Below, one piece after another: positions 1 through 6,742 of a stretch of DNA of 10,131 nt; the first letter of the stretch is position 1; each line of letters starts with the position of its first letter. The DNA is from Anaerohalosphaeraceae bacterium. Its GTDB lineage: Bacteria; Planctomycetota; Phycisphaerae; Sedimentisphaerales; Anaerohalosphaeraceae. The stretch is taken from assembly GCA_030671565.1 (NCBI GenBank), contig DAOVIC010000052.1, forward strand, positions 1 to 10,131, in the 5' to 3' direction. The notes under the pieces were generated by a model. That model saw only the letters and a list, made by a program, of their open reading frames with translations, did not search any database and was not told where the DNA came from. A program made the position numbers and the translations under genes.

Positions 1-1432
1 GATCGCCGGTCGGATTCATGATGCTCGGCGTGGCGTGTATCTGCCCCGCAGAATCTATCTTTAAGTTGCCGTTGGTACCTACGCCCACACCCTCAGCCAG
101 ACCGCTTTCGACAAGGTAGTACTCTCCCGCACGCGGGCCAAGCGTAACCTCTCGCCCTTCGTAAATCGGCTGATCCGTACCCGGCAGTTGAACGTAAACT
201 ACCGCACGTTTTCCCGTGATCAAAGGTGCCGACGCAGGAATAACCAAAGGGGCCTCGTCGTTTGCCGGGCTAACATATCCAAGCGATTCTGTCGTCACAA
301 GAGACATCTGGCAGATCGAACATTCGCCAGGAACGTCTTCCACTATCTCAGTATGCATCGGGCATATCCATTTCCCGGCAAGATCGGCATCAATTGCTTT
401 GCCGCCGCTCGCCAGAACCGGGCTAAGCACTGCCCTAACGAACATTTCAGGCTTCAGCTTACCGCCAGGGTTTGCAATATTAACACGAAGCTTAAACGTC
501 CGCGTCTTTTCGTTCAGCATCGGATCGATAAAACTTAGCCTGCCCCCGAACGTCTCACCGGGATAAGCGTCTGTTGTAAACTCAACCTTCTGACCGTAGC
601 GAACCCACATCATATCCGATTCGTAAGCGTCAAGCATAACCCACAACTGCGACAAGTCGGCGATAGTATATATCTGCGTCCCAGTCTCTACGTACATACC
701 TTCCGTAGCATTTTTATGAATAACGATACCGCCGATAGGAGCATTGATCGTCAGGTTTTGCACGGGCTCTTCGCTCTGCTCGATCTTTTTTATCTGATCG
801 GCGTCAAGACCCAGCAGTTTTAGTTTTTCCCTCGTTGCATTAAGCGTTGAATGGATCGACTGGCTAACATACTCGCTGCTGGTCTTTTTCATCGACTTTG
901 CCGACTTGACCGCCTGCAGCAGTTCTGCCTGTGCGCTGAAAAGCTCAGGGCTGTACATCTCGACTAGATGGTCGCCCTTGTTAACGGTCATCCCCGTATA
1001 ATCTGCGAACAACCGTTCGATCCGACCCGGCACCCACGCCGTGATATATTTGACACGCGTTTCGTCGTATGCGATCTTGCCGACCATTCGGATTTGCGAG
1101 GTAACGAATTTCCGCTCAACTACCGACGTCTCGATCTGCATCAGCTTTTTCGCAGCCTCGCTAAACTCGATCTGACGCTCAAGGACATTTGACGACTCAA
1201 GCGGGATAAGATCCATTCCGCATATAGGGCACGCACCAGGCTCATCCTGCCTCACCTGAGGATCCATCGAACACGTCCAGATCGTCGCCGCCGCCGAGGT
1301 TTGTGATGAATTGCCCACTTGGCTCTCACGGGCAGGACGCGACCGATACCCGGCGATAAATACAATGATCATCAGAATCGCGATCTTAGTACGCTTGTCA
1401 CGCAAAAACGTGTTTACTTGCCGTTTCGTCAT
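1..1432 (-). CDS. cusB: CusB-type RND heavy-metal efflux periplasmic adaptor, 3' end outside window
   Basis: This is the membrane-fusion subunit that would link an inner-membrane RND pump (CusA type) to an outer-membrane channel for export of Cu, Ag or a related metal; the actual metal cannot be told. The 477 visible residues begin with a basic N-terminus and a hydrophobic anchor at about 17-28, with no lipobox Cys. A heavy-metal-binding motif follows at 52-78 (W52, C54, M56, then PG-A-CPICGM with C68, C71, M73). The adaptor core runs from W133 (VPGRIERLF) through a helical hairpin at about 165-225, the lipoyl half starting INAPIGG at 229, and a beta-barrel to about 340. A second metal motif lies at 355-379 (WICPMH, then PGECSICQM; C357, C371, C374), followed by the start of the membrane-proximal domain. 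The ATG at 1432 is chosen because the ATG at 1437 meets a stop after two codons. A weak AAGG lies upstream. The cognate pump gene is presumably beyond the left edge. Confidence 0.93.
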   Translation of the reverse strand, partial: MTKRQVNTFLRDKRTKIAILMIIVFIAGYRSRPARESQVGNSSQTSAAATIWTCSMDPQVRQDEPGACPICGMDLIPLESSNVLERQIEFSEAAKKLMQIETSVVERKFVTSQIRMVGKIAYDETRVKYITAWVPGRIERLFADYTGMTVNKGDHLVEMYSPELFSAQAELLQAVKSAKSMKKTSSEYVSQSIHSTLNATREKLKLLGLDADQIKKIEQSEEPVQNLTINAPIGGIVIHKNATEGMYVETGTQIYTIADLSQLWVMLDAYESDMMWVRYGQKVEFTTDAYPGETFGGRLSFIDPMLNEKTRTFKLRVNIANPGGKLKPEMFVRAVLSPVLASGGKAIDADLAGKWICPMHTEIVEDVPGECSICQMSLVTTESLGYVSPANDEAPLVIPASAPLITGKRAVVYVQLPGTDQPIYEGREVTLGPRAGEYYLVESGLAEGVGVGTNGNLKIDSAGQIHATPSIMNPTGD

Positions 1433-1456
1433 CTCATCTGCCTTAAATCCCTACTT

Positions 1457-1465
1457 ATTATACCA
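1457..1465 (-). promoter_or_regulatory. Extended -10 promoter for the efflux adaptor gene
   Basis: On the minus strand the bases read TGGTATAAT, a perfect TATAAT with the TGn extension. The region about 17 bases upstream (AGGCTA, 1480-1485) is a poor -35, which fits an extended -10 promoter. Transcription would start near 1450, giving a leader of roughly 18 bases before the ATG at 1432. No dyad typical of a CueR/MerR-type activator is obvious between the -35 and -10 positions. Confidence 0.55.
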
Positions 1466-1932
1466 ATCTAATGGGATTTTAGCCTAATAATATCTCCATA
1501 CCACCCAATTATCGGCAAAAAAAGTGATTTACTTAATATTTAAACGCTGTAAAGCAAATAATCCAAAAGACTTACGAAAATAATAAAATGGAAAAATTTT
1601 CCGCCACGTATCCCCAAAAGTCATTCCTGTTAAGCCATAAAACCGGTACTTTATTCATAAGCATGTTTTACACTTAGACAATCAAAACTCACCCTCATCA
1701 TAAACTGACTTTAGCTCAGTACCGCCAGACGGCTGCCCGCCATACGCTAAACGCTGCCCGTTAATATATGTAGGGATTTAAGAACGACAAAATCAGGAAC
1801 TCCCCTATGTATTAAATTCCAGCAAGCGTTAACATTACACTTGTTATTTGATAAATGATTTCGCTCTTTGATTTTAAAATTCGCGTCCTTGACCGAATGT
1901 AATAATTCCCAAAATCCCATATCCTTCTGCGG

Positions 1933-1975
1933 CCACTCCCGATGGGAAATCAATTCTCATCGGGAGTGGATTTTT
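1933..1975 (+). terminator. Strong intrinsic terminator with no upstream gene
   Basis: CCACTCCCGATG (1933-1944) pairs perfectly with CATCGGGAGTGG (1958-1969). The stem can extend inward by GGAA/TTCT (one wobble pair), for about 16 base pairs closed by a five-base loop. It is followed by A and five T on the plus strand (1971-1975). On the minus strand no T run follows, so it should work rightward. No plus-strand gene ends near it, and the next plus-strand gene begins 250 bases downstream with its own promoter. It either ends an unrecognised small RNA or is left over from a lost gene. Confidence 0.8.
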
Positions 1976-2150
1976 GTAAAATCAAATTCGTAACCACTCA
2001 ACTTGCCGTAGGATGTGCTTTCCCGTAACGTCGTAGCTCACAGAGCGAAAACGTCAGCCGAAACCGTTTTAAACATTAGCTTTTAGTTATTCGAATTTGT
2101 TTCGGATTTCAATCTATGAACTATTAACTAAATACTATCACATTTTTACA

Positions 2151-2178
2151 TTTACAGATTTTTTTTTCATGCTAAAAT
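2151..2178 (+). promoter_or_regulatory. Promoter of the GH2 gene
   Basis: TTTACA (2151-2156) is separated by 16 bases from TAAAAT (2173-2178), which is preceded by TGC and so forms an extended -10 (TGCTAAAAT). A T-rich run fills the spacer. The expected start is near 2185, giving a leader of about 35 bases that contains the ribosome-binding site. A second TTTACA directly upstream (2145-2150) is too far from the -10 to be the main -35. Confidence 0.6.
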
Positions 2179-2206
2179 AACATCTTAGATTTTCTAAAAG
2201 CCACAC

Positions 2207-2212
2207 AAAGGA
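2207..2212 (+). promoter_or_regulatory. Ribosome-binding site fixing the GH2 start
   Basis: AAAGGA lies eight bases before the ATG at 2221, a standard spacing. This supports that ATG as the true start and therefore an N-terminus without a signal peptide. Confidence 0.7.
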
Positions 2213-2220
2213 TTGAATAT

Positions 2221-4731
2221 ATGCCAACGACGGCGTTAGAGCTTAACGGACAATGGGAGTTTAGAGAGTACCCGCGCCACGCCCGGCGTATGCGAGACCT
2301 CCACGGCGACGGCTGGATGCCCGCAAAAGTCCCGTCGTCCATCTACACCTCGCTGGTAGATGCAGGCCGCATCGACAAAACCGATCTATACACCAACCCG
2401 GAAAACTACCGCGACATCTCAGACAAACCATGGATATACAAAAAAACTTTCGACGTAACCGATAACCTCCTTGCCTCCGACCGCATCGACCTTATCTTCG
2501 ACGGCCTTGACACCGCAACCCAAATATGGCTAAACGATAAACTCGTAGCCAAAACAGAGAACATGTTTATCGCCCACCGCTTCGACGTCACAAAACTGAT
2601 AAAACCAAAAGGCAACACCCTGCTCGTAAAATTCAGCCCAGCCGCCGAACACGCCACACAGCTAATGAAACGTTATGGACGGTTAAGCAACATCCACGGC
2701 TCTCCCGAAAGAGCATACATACGCAAGGCACAGTACCAGTTCGGATGGGATTTTTGCCCGCCGCTGCCGGGATGCGGAATATGGCGGCAAGTCCGTCTCG
2801 AAGGGATCGGCAAGGCACGCATAGAAGACATACACATAAGAACCGTAGACTGCACGCAGCAACACGCAGACATCAAAGTGGACCTGAAAGTAGACTCCAT
2901 CGCACGCACTCCGTTTGTCTGCAGCATGGCGATCTCCGACGGCCAAAACAGCATAACACACACCTTCGGCATACACCCACACCACGACAGGCAATCGACC
3001 GTAATACGCATAGACAATCCAAAGCTATGGAACCCCGCAGGCTATGGCGAGCAAAACATGTACAAACTTTCCATACAACTGGCATCCGACGATCAGGTCA
3101 TCGACTCCGCACAAAAACAGTTCGCCATAAGAACCGTAAAGCTAAACCGCGAAAAAGACAAAACAGGCTCCGATTTCCAGTTCGAGATCAACAACCGCCC
3201 CGTCTACATTAAAGGCGCAAGCTGGATACCGGCGTCAATGTTCCCCGGAAACGTAACCGAACAACAATACAAGGATCTGCTAACAAAAGCCGCCAGCGCA
3301 AATATTAACATGCTCAGAGTCTGGGGCGGCGGATACTACGAAGACAAAATATTTTATGACACATGCGATACGCTCGGCATAATGGTATGGCAGGAATTCA
3401 TGTTCGCAGAGGCCTACTACCCCGACAGAACCTTTTTCACCGACCAGATAAAGCAGGAAGCCGAAGCTGTGATAAAACAACTGCGAAGTCACCCGTCACT
3501 GGTAATCTGGTGCGGCAACAGCAATATCGACCATGACCACGCCACCGGAAAATATGGGAAAGGTAAAAAGTTTTACGGAAAAAACATCTACCACAAAATA
3601 CTCCCGTCCATAATAAACGAGCTCGACCCGGACATCGACTACATACCAGGGACACCCTTTGGCACCGTAAAGAACATAAACGACCCTTACGACGGGACTT
3701 TCCACCAACAGTTATGGGAACAAAACGCCCCGACAAGGGATCTTATATGCCTGCCGGATCACACACCCCGTTTTGTCGCCCAATTCGGCTTTCAGTCCGC
3801 CCCGTCCATTGAAACCATAAAAACATTCTGCCATGGAAACCGGCTTAAACCGGCTTCGCAGACGTTCCAAAAACACAACTATCAGCTTGACGGAAATGAA
3901 AGGATCGCACGCTACGCTTCCGAGCTTTTCCCGCCCGCCGCCGACATCTCCGAACACTGCTATACCACCCAGTTAACACAGGCACGCGCCGCAAAAAAAT
4001 ACATCGAGCACCTCCGAGCAAACAACCGCACAAATCGAGGAGTTATGATCTGGAACTACAACGACCCATGGCCGGCTTCGAGTGCTTCGTGCATCGACCA
4101 ACTTGCATACGAAAAAGCGATCTGTTTTTATGCCAAAAGATTTTTCGCACCGGTCATCGTTACACCCATAGGCATCGACCAGCAATTCGACAATGCGGCT
4201 CCGCTACCCCTAACACCGAACGCTGTTGTAATTGTGAATGATTCGACAAAGGCGGTCACCGGTTCGCTCAGTTGCATACTTTACGATTTCAACGGCAACA
4301 TTATTGACAGCATCGTCGCACCCGTAGCGACCGGTAGTTGTGGAGTTTCAGGAGCGTTCAAATTGCCAAGAGCCATCGCTAAACCGCAAGAACCGCAAGA
4401 ATGCTTCCTGCATCTGCGCCTGGAAAATGACGATCAAATATTCGCCGAAAACCTGTTAACCTACTTACCCGACAAGTTCGTTAACTTGCCAAAGCCACAC
4501 CTAAACAGACGGGTAACCGCAATATCGGATACGCAGTTTGAACTGAAAATTAATTCGGAAAAGTTCGTAAGGGATCTGCAAGTCCTATGCGACCCGATCT
4601 GTAAAGCGGCGGACAACTTTATAGACATCCTGCCAAACCGTCAATATCGTTTGATCCTCGAATCCTGCAAACCCGTCGGCCCAAAACAGCTAAAAGTCAA
4701 ATTCAGATCCGTAGGCCGCGCCTTTTACTAA
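2221..4731 (+). CDS. GH2 beta-mannosidase-like protein lacking both catalytic glutamates
   Basis: The 836 residues have full family length and architecture. They comprise an N-terminal jelly-roll (about 1-195, with QYQFGWD at 171-177), an Ig-like domain (about 200-310), a TIM barrel (about 315-645, with LRVWGGGYYE from 365, VWQEFMFAEAYYP, and WNYNDPWP at 611-618) and C-terminal beta domains. Family beta-mannosidases cleave terminal mannose using an acid/base Glu in WCGNNE and a nucleophile Glu in SEFGFQS. Here these read WCGNSN (Asn435) and AQFGFQS (Gln521). Other usual active-site segments also differ: WDWGP is WDFCP, GANWIPAD is GASWIPAS, and RPYWPSSP is IDYIPGTP. No signal peptide is seen, so it is probably cytoplasmic. 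The frame is unbroken and has its own promoter and ribosome-binding site, which argues against an ordinary pseudogene. The fold assignment is secure. Mannosidase activity is not expected, and a binding or sensing role is only inference. Confidence 0.93.
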   Translation: MPTTALELNGQWEFREYPRHARRMRDLHGDGWMPAKVPSSIYTSLVDAGRIDKTDLYTNPENYRDISDKPWIYKKTFDVTDNLLASDRIDLIFDGLDTATQIWLNDKLVAKTENMFIAHRFDVTKLIKPKGNTLLVKFSPAAEHATQLMKRYGRLSNIHGSPERAYIRKAQYQFGWDFCPPLPGCGIWRQVRLEGIGKARIEDIHIRTVDCTQQHADIKVDLKVDSIARTPFVCSMAISDGQNSITHTFGIHPHHDRQSTVIRIDNPKLWNPAGYGEQNMYKLSIQLASDDQVIDSAQKQFAIRTVKLNREKDKTGSDFQFEINNRPVYIKGASWIPASMFPGNVTEQQYKDLLTKAASANINMLRVWGGGYYEDKIFYDTCDTLGIMVWQEFMFAEAYYPDRTFFTDQIKQEAEAVIKQLRSHPSLVIWCGNSNIDHDHATGKYGKGKKFYGKNIYHKILPSIINELDPDIDYIPGTPFGTVKNINDPYDGTFHQQLWEQNAPTRDLICLPDHTPRFVAQFGFQSAPSIETIKTFCHGNRLKPASQTFQKHNYQLDGNERIARYASELFPPAADISEHCYTTQLTQARAAKKYIEHLRANNRTNRGVMIWNYNDPWPASSASCIDQLAYEKAICFYAKRFFAPVIVTPIGIDQQFDNAAPLPLTPNAVVIVNDSTKAVTGSLSCILYDFNGNIIDSIVAPVATGSCGVSGAFKLPRAIAKPQEPQECFLHLRLENDDQIFAENLLTYLPDKFVNLPKPHLNRRVTAISDTQFELKINSEKFVRDLQVLCDPICKAADNFIDILPNRQYRLILESCKPVGPKQLKVKFRSVGRAFY

Positions 4732-4749
4732 CGGTCAACTTGCCCGTTA
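4729..4749. terminator. Short hairpin spanning both stop codons of convergent genes
   Basis: TAACGG (4729-4734) pairs with CCGTTA (4744-4749) around a nine-base loop. The first arm begins with the GH2 stop codon TAA, and the second ends with the complement of the 650-residue gene's stop codon. Neither strand has a T run after it, so as an intrinsic terminator it is weak. A bidirectional role is possible but unproven. Confidence 0.3.
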
Positions 4750-6699
4750 ATAACCACCCGGACCCATCATCATCATCGGATCTATATACGTCTCCATCAT
4801 GCCGCCCATACCACCGGGAGAAGAAGTCCGTCTTTGACCACTCCTGTCGACGCCACCCTGCCCGCGGTTATAAAAAACCTTCACCTTCTCGCCTTCGGAT
4901 TGTTTCACTCTGTTGAATTCCTTTTGAATATCTTTGGGCCAGTTCTTGTTCTTAACTGCCAGATGTTTGATAGTCTCGCCGTCTTCCGTATAAAGCAAAT
5001 CTGTATAACCATTCATCTTCAGCACAGTCGCACCGCTCCAGACATTCGCATGAACAATATCGACAACAACTGCATCCGCAGTAAAATCGATCTCACGTTT
5101 CGTAGAGTCCGCATCGCCAGGCTTACGCTTTGTAAGATCTTCACCGAACACTGATGAGACAGTCTCATCTTTGGCAATTTCCTTTTCGACGGAATGTCCT
5201 ATCGTCTGGCCTGCCCTTACGGTAAAATCATGAGATTCCCATTTACCGTGATAATATTTCGCAACCTTAAGCCGGACAGCATCGTCGTCGTCCTTTGCCA
5301 ACTCAAGCGGGAACAGATGCATCATCTCAGGGATATGCACAAGTTCGGTAACATCGGAAAATTCGGTCCACAAAACCACCTGATCTTCCAGAAACTCTTG
5401 TGCCTTAGTGAACCAGTTCTTGCCGGCGATCGGATTAAAGGCGCCAAGCCGGATGCGATATTGATATGTATTACCAGGTTCGACCGTATCGTCATGCGCC
5501 CAGAAGATAAGCGGATCTTTCATACTGGAAAGCTTCGTATCTTCTTCAAGCAAACGAACTTCAAACTCTTCGAAAACCTTAGAAATGCTGTTCTCTTCTT
5601 TTTTGGGCTTCTTGCTTCTGCTATCTGTTCCCCTTTTATTTCTATCACGTTGGGACGTACGCCGGGTGCTTTGCTGCCCTCTGGTTCGACTGCCGCCGCC
5701 CATTGGACCCATCATGCCGCCCATACCACCGCCGCCCATACCGACTTTTTGGGCTTGTTTAGCTTCCATGGCAAGCTTTTTCTGTTCGATCTTCAAACGT
5801 TTTGCTTCGCCTCGTTCCTTCTTCAACAATAAAGAAAGTTCCTCATGATATTCCGGGGGAAGCCACTCGTCGGCGTTTGTTGCAAACTCATAAGCTTCCG
5901 GCTGAAGCAATCCCTTCTGCATCTCAAACTCACGGAAACGATCCAGCGTAAACTCAATACCGTATTTAAGATCGACCGCACTTTCAGGTACATCCAGTAA
6001 AGAGCTTAAATCGTCGATCTTGGTGCGGGACACCTTCGTCCATTGGCTCCAGTTACCGTTGCTAAGCTGCTTGCGACGTTGAAGATCGACGCCGGCGAAA
6101 ACAGGCGCGGCAAGCTGATCGTCACGCCAGTCGCCTCGTACCCTGTTACCGGAAAAACTGTTACCAAAGTTTCTGTAAAGGCCGACAATATCGAAAGACG
6201 CCTGAACTGTAACAAAATCGATATCACCTAGTTCGGTAGGGGCCGACACGTAAGACGTTTCCACATCGACCTTTTCGGTCGGAACATGCGCTACCGTACG
6301 AATGGCATTGACCATCGGAGAAAGCACTAAACCGACCTGAGGTATTTCATATATACGATCATCTGCTTGGATACGGGCACCGTGAGAGGGAAGCGGATAG
6401 TAAACATTGTTCGATATCCCCTCTATCGGACATTCCAATGTCGCACAGAACTCCTTTACATAGCTCTGATCGTAAGAACGGGGTTCGACTGGTTCATCGA
6501 GTCTTACCTGAATATCCACAACTTGTTGTTTAATGTATTGATCGATCTGGCCGGGACTGTATTTCTTACCGCCATACTCGACTGAATGAGGACCGGACAG
6601 AACAAGAAGCCATAGCATCACCAGTGATAAAACGATCGAAACACCGAGAACTATCTTCTCAATATACAACTCTAAAAAATTACCTTTTTTCCTGATCAT
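4747..6699 (-). CDS. Single-pass membrane protein of the PilMN operon, Fn3-like and Met-Gly-rich, function unknown
   Basis: The 650 residues start with a basic tip (MIRKK) and one membrane helix at about 16-34, so most of the chain should lie outside the cytoplasmic membrane. A domain of about 60-275 has no recognised family. A charged, probably coiled-coil stretch lies at about 285-315 (LLLKKERGEAKRLKIEQKK), then a Gly-Met run (about 317-337) and a very basic Arg/Lys/Ser linker (about 338-366). From about 395 a DPLIFW...TVEPGNTYQYRIRLG...NP segment looks like a fibronectin III-type beta-sandwich; I recall this pattern in planctomycete hypothetical proteins. The C-terminus is again Met/Gly-rich (about 627-650, ending MMMMGPGGY). 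It is the third gene of the operon, 43 bases after the 417-residue gene, with a weak GGGATA ribosome-binding site (6706-6711). Its position suggests a PilP-like or secretin-linking partner, but I see no direct similarity to PilP. Confidence 0.85.
   Translation of the reverse strand: MIRKKGNFLELYIEKIVLGVSIVLSLVMLWLLVLSGPHSVEYGGKKYSPGQIDQYIKQQVVDIQVRLDEPVEPRSYDQSYVKEFCATLECPIEGISNNVYYPLPSHGARIQADDRIYEIPQVGLVLSPMVNAIRTVAHVPTEKVDVETSYVSAPTELGDIDFVTVQASFDIVGLYRNFGNSFSGNRVRGDWRDDQLAAPVFAGVDLQRRKQLSNGNWSQWTKVSRTKIDDLSSLLDVPESAVDLKYGIEFTLDRFREFEMQKGLLQPEAYEFATNADEWLPPEYHEELSLLLKKERGEAKRLKIEQKKLAMEAKQAQKVGMGGGGMGGMMGPMGGGSRTRGQQSTRRTSQRDRNKRGTDSRSKKPKKEENSISKVFEEFEVRLLEEDTKLSSMKDPLIFWAHDDTVEPGNTYQYRIRLGAFNPIAGKNWFTKAQEFLEDQVVLWTEFSDVTELVHIPEMMHLFPLELAKDDDDAVRLKVAKYYHGKWESHDFTVRAGQTIGHSVEKEIAKDETVSSVFGEDLTKRKPGDADSTKREIDFTADAVVVDIVHANVWSGATVLKMNGYTDLLYTEDGETIKHLAVKNKNWPKDIQKEFNRVKQSEGEKVKVFYNRGQGGVDRSGQRRTSSPGGMGGMMETYIDPMMMMGPGGY
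4751..4830 (-). repeat. C-terminal Met/Gly-rich low-complexity tail
   Basis: On the minus strand this encodes Ser-Pro-Gly-Gly-Met-Gly-Gly-Met-Met, a short ETYIDP segment, then four Met and GPGGY at the very end of the 650-residue protein. The IDPMMMMGPGG part resembles the DPMMGMMG blocks in the PilMN fusion. Confidence 0.75.
5692..5748 (-). repeat. Internal Gly-Met linker of the 650-residue protein
   Basis: This encodes VGMGGGGMGGMMGPMGGGS, about residues 317-337, between a charged helical stretch and an Arg/Lys-rich linker. At DNA level it is a run of degenerate ccc-at(c/a) triplet patterns on the plus strand. It most likely acts as a flexible hinge or self-associating segment. Confidence 0.75.
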
Positions 6700-6742
6700 T
6701 TAAACTATCCCAAAAATGTTAGCAATTAAAACGCCAAGGGTG

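Larger units (their letters stand above)
1433..2220. other. AT-rich divergent intergenic region without a convincing gene
   Basis: This 788-base stretch separates two divergently read genes. Apart from the promoters and the terminator listed separately, I see no coding sequence with both a proper ribosome-binding site and a recognisable product. The plus-strand reading frames are 28 codons or shorter (for example from the ATG at 1588), and a 68-codon minus-strand frame (1747-1953) has no well-spaced Shine-Dalgarno. Two inverted-repeat pairs link its left and middle parts: 1442-1454 with 1770-1782 (13 bases exact) and 1471-1480 with 1911-1920 (10 bases exact). A further 8-base pair, TTTAGTTA (2082-2089) and TAACTAAA (2125-2132), lies closer to the GH2 gene. 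A GC-richer island at about 1715-1760 contains CTGCCCG twice. It may be decayed coding sequence, or it may encode an untranslated RNA. Confidence 0.6.

Noticed and set aside
1711..1760. TAGCTCAGT resembling a tRNA D-arm
   Set aside because: No matching acceptor stem, anticodon arm or TTCGAAT-type T-loop follows at tRNA spacing.
1747..1953. 68-codon minus-strand frame in the intergenic region
   Set aside because: Its first ATG sits inside the terminator stem. The internal ATG at 1920 has AGAAGGA only one base away, too close for a working Shine-Dalgarno. No recognisable family or composition supports it.
2005..2055. GTAGGATGTGCTTTCCCGTA as a REP-like palindromic element
   Set aside because: It resembles the start of common genomic repeat elements, but the expected complementary arm is missing and no second copy is seen in the window.
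2061..2070. AAACCGTTTT as a LacI-family or cre-type operator
   Set aside because: It matches only part of such operators, lies about 80 bases upstream of the likely -35 of the GH2 gene, and no regulator gene is present in the window.
2745..3212. 155-codon Arg/His-rich plus-strand frame within the GH2 gene
   Set aside because: It is an out-of-frame shadow of a conserved GH2 domain with an implausible composition.
5194..5832. 212-codon plus-strand frame opposite the 650-residue gene
   Set aside because: It is antisense to a well-supported membrane protein gene. Its His/Pro/Ala-rich end is the complement of the Gly-Met linker, and it has no homology I recognise.
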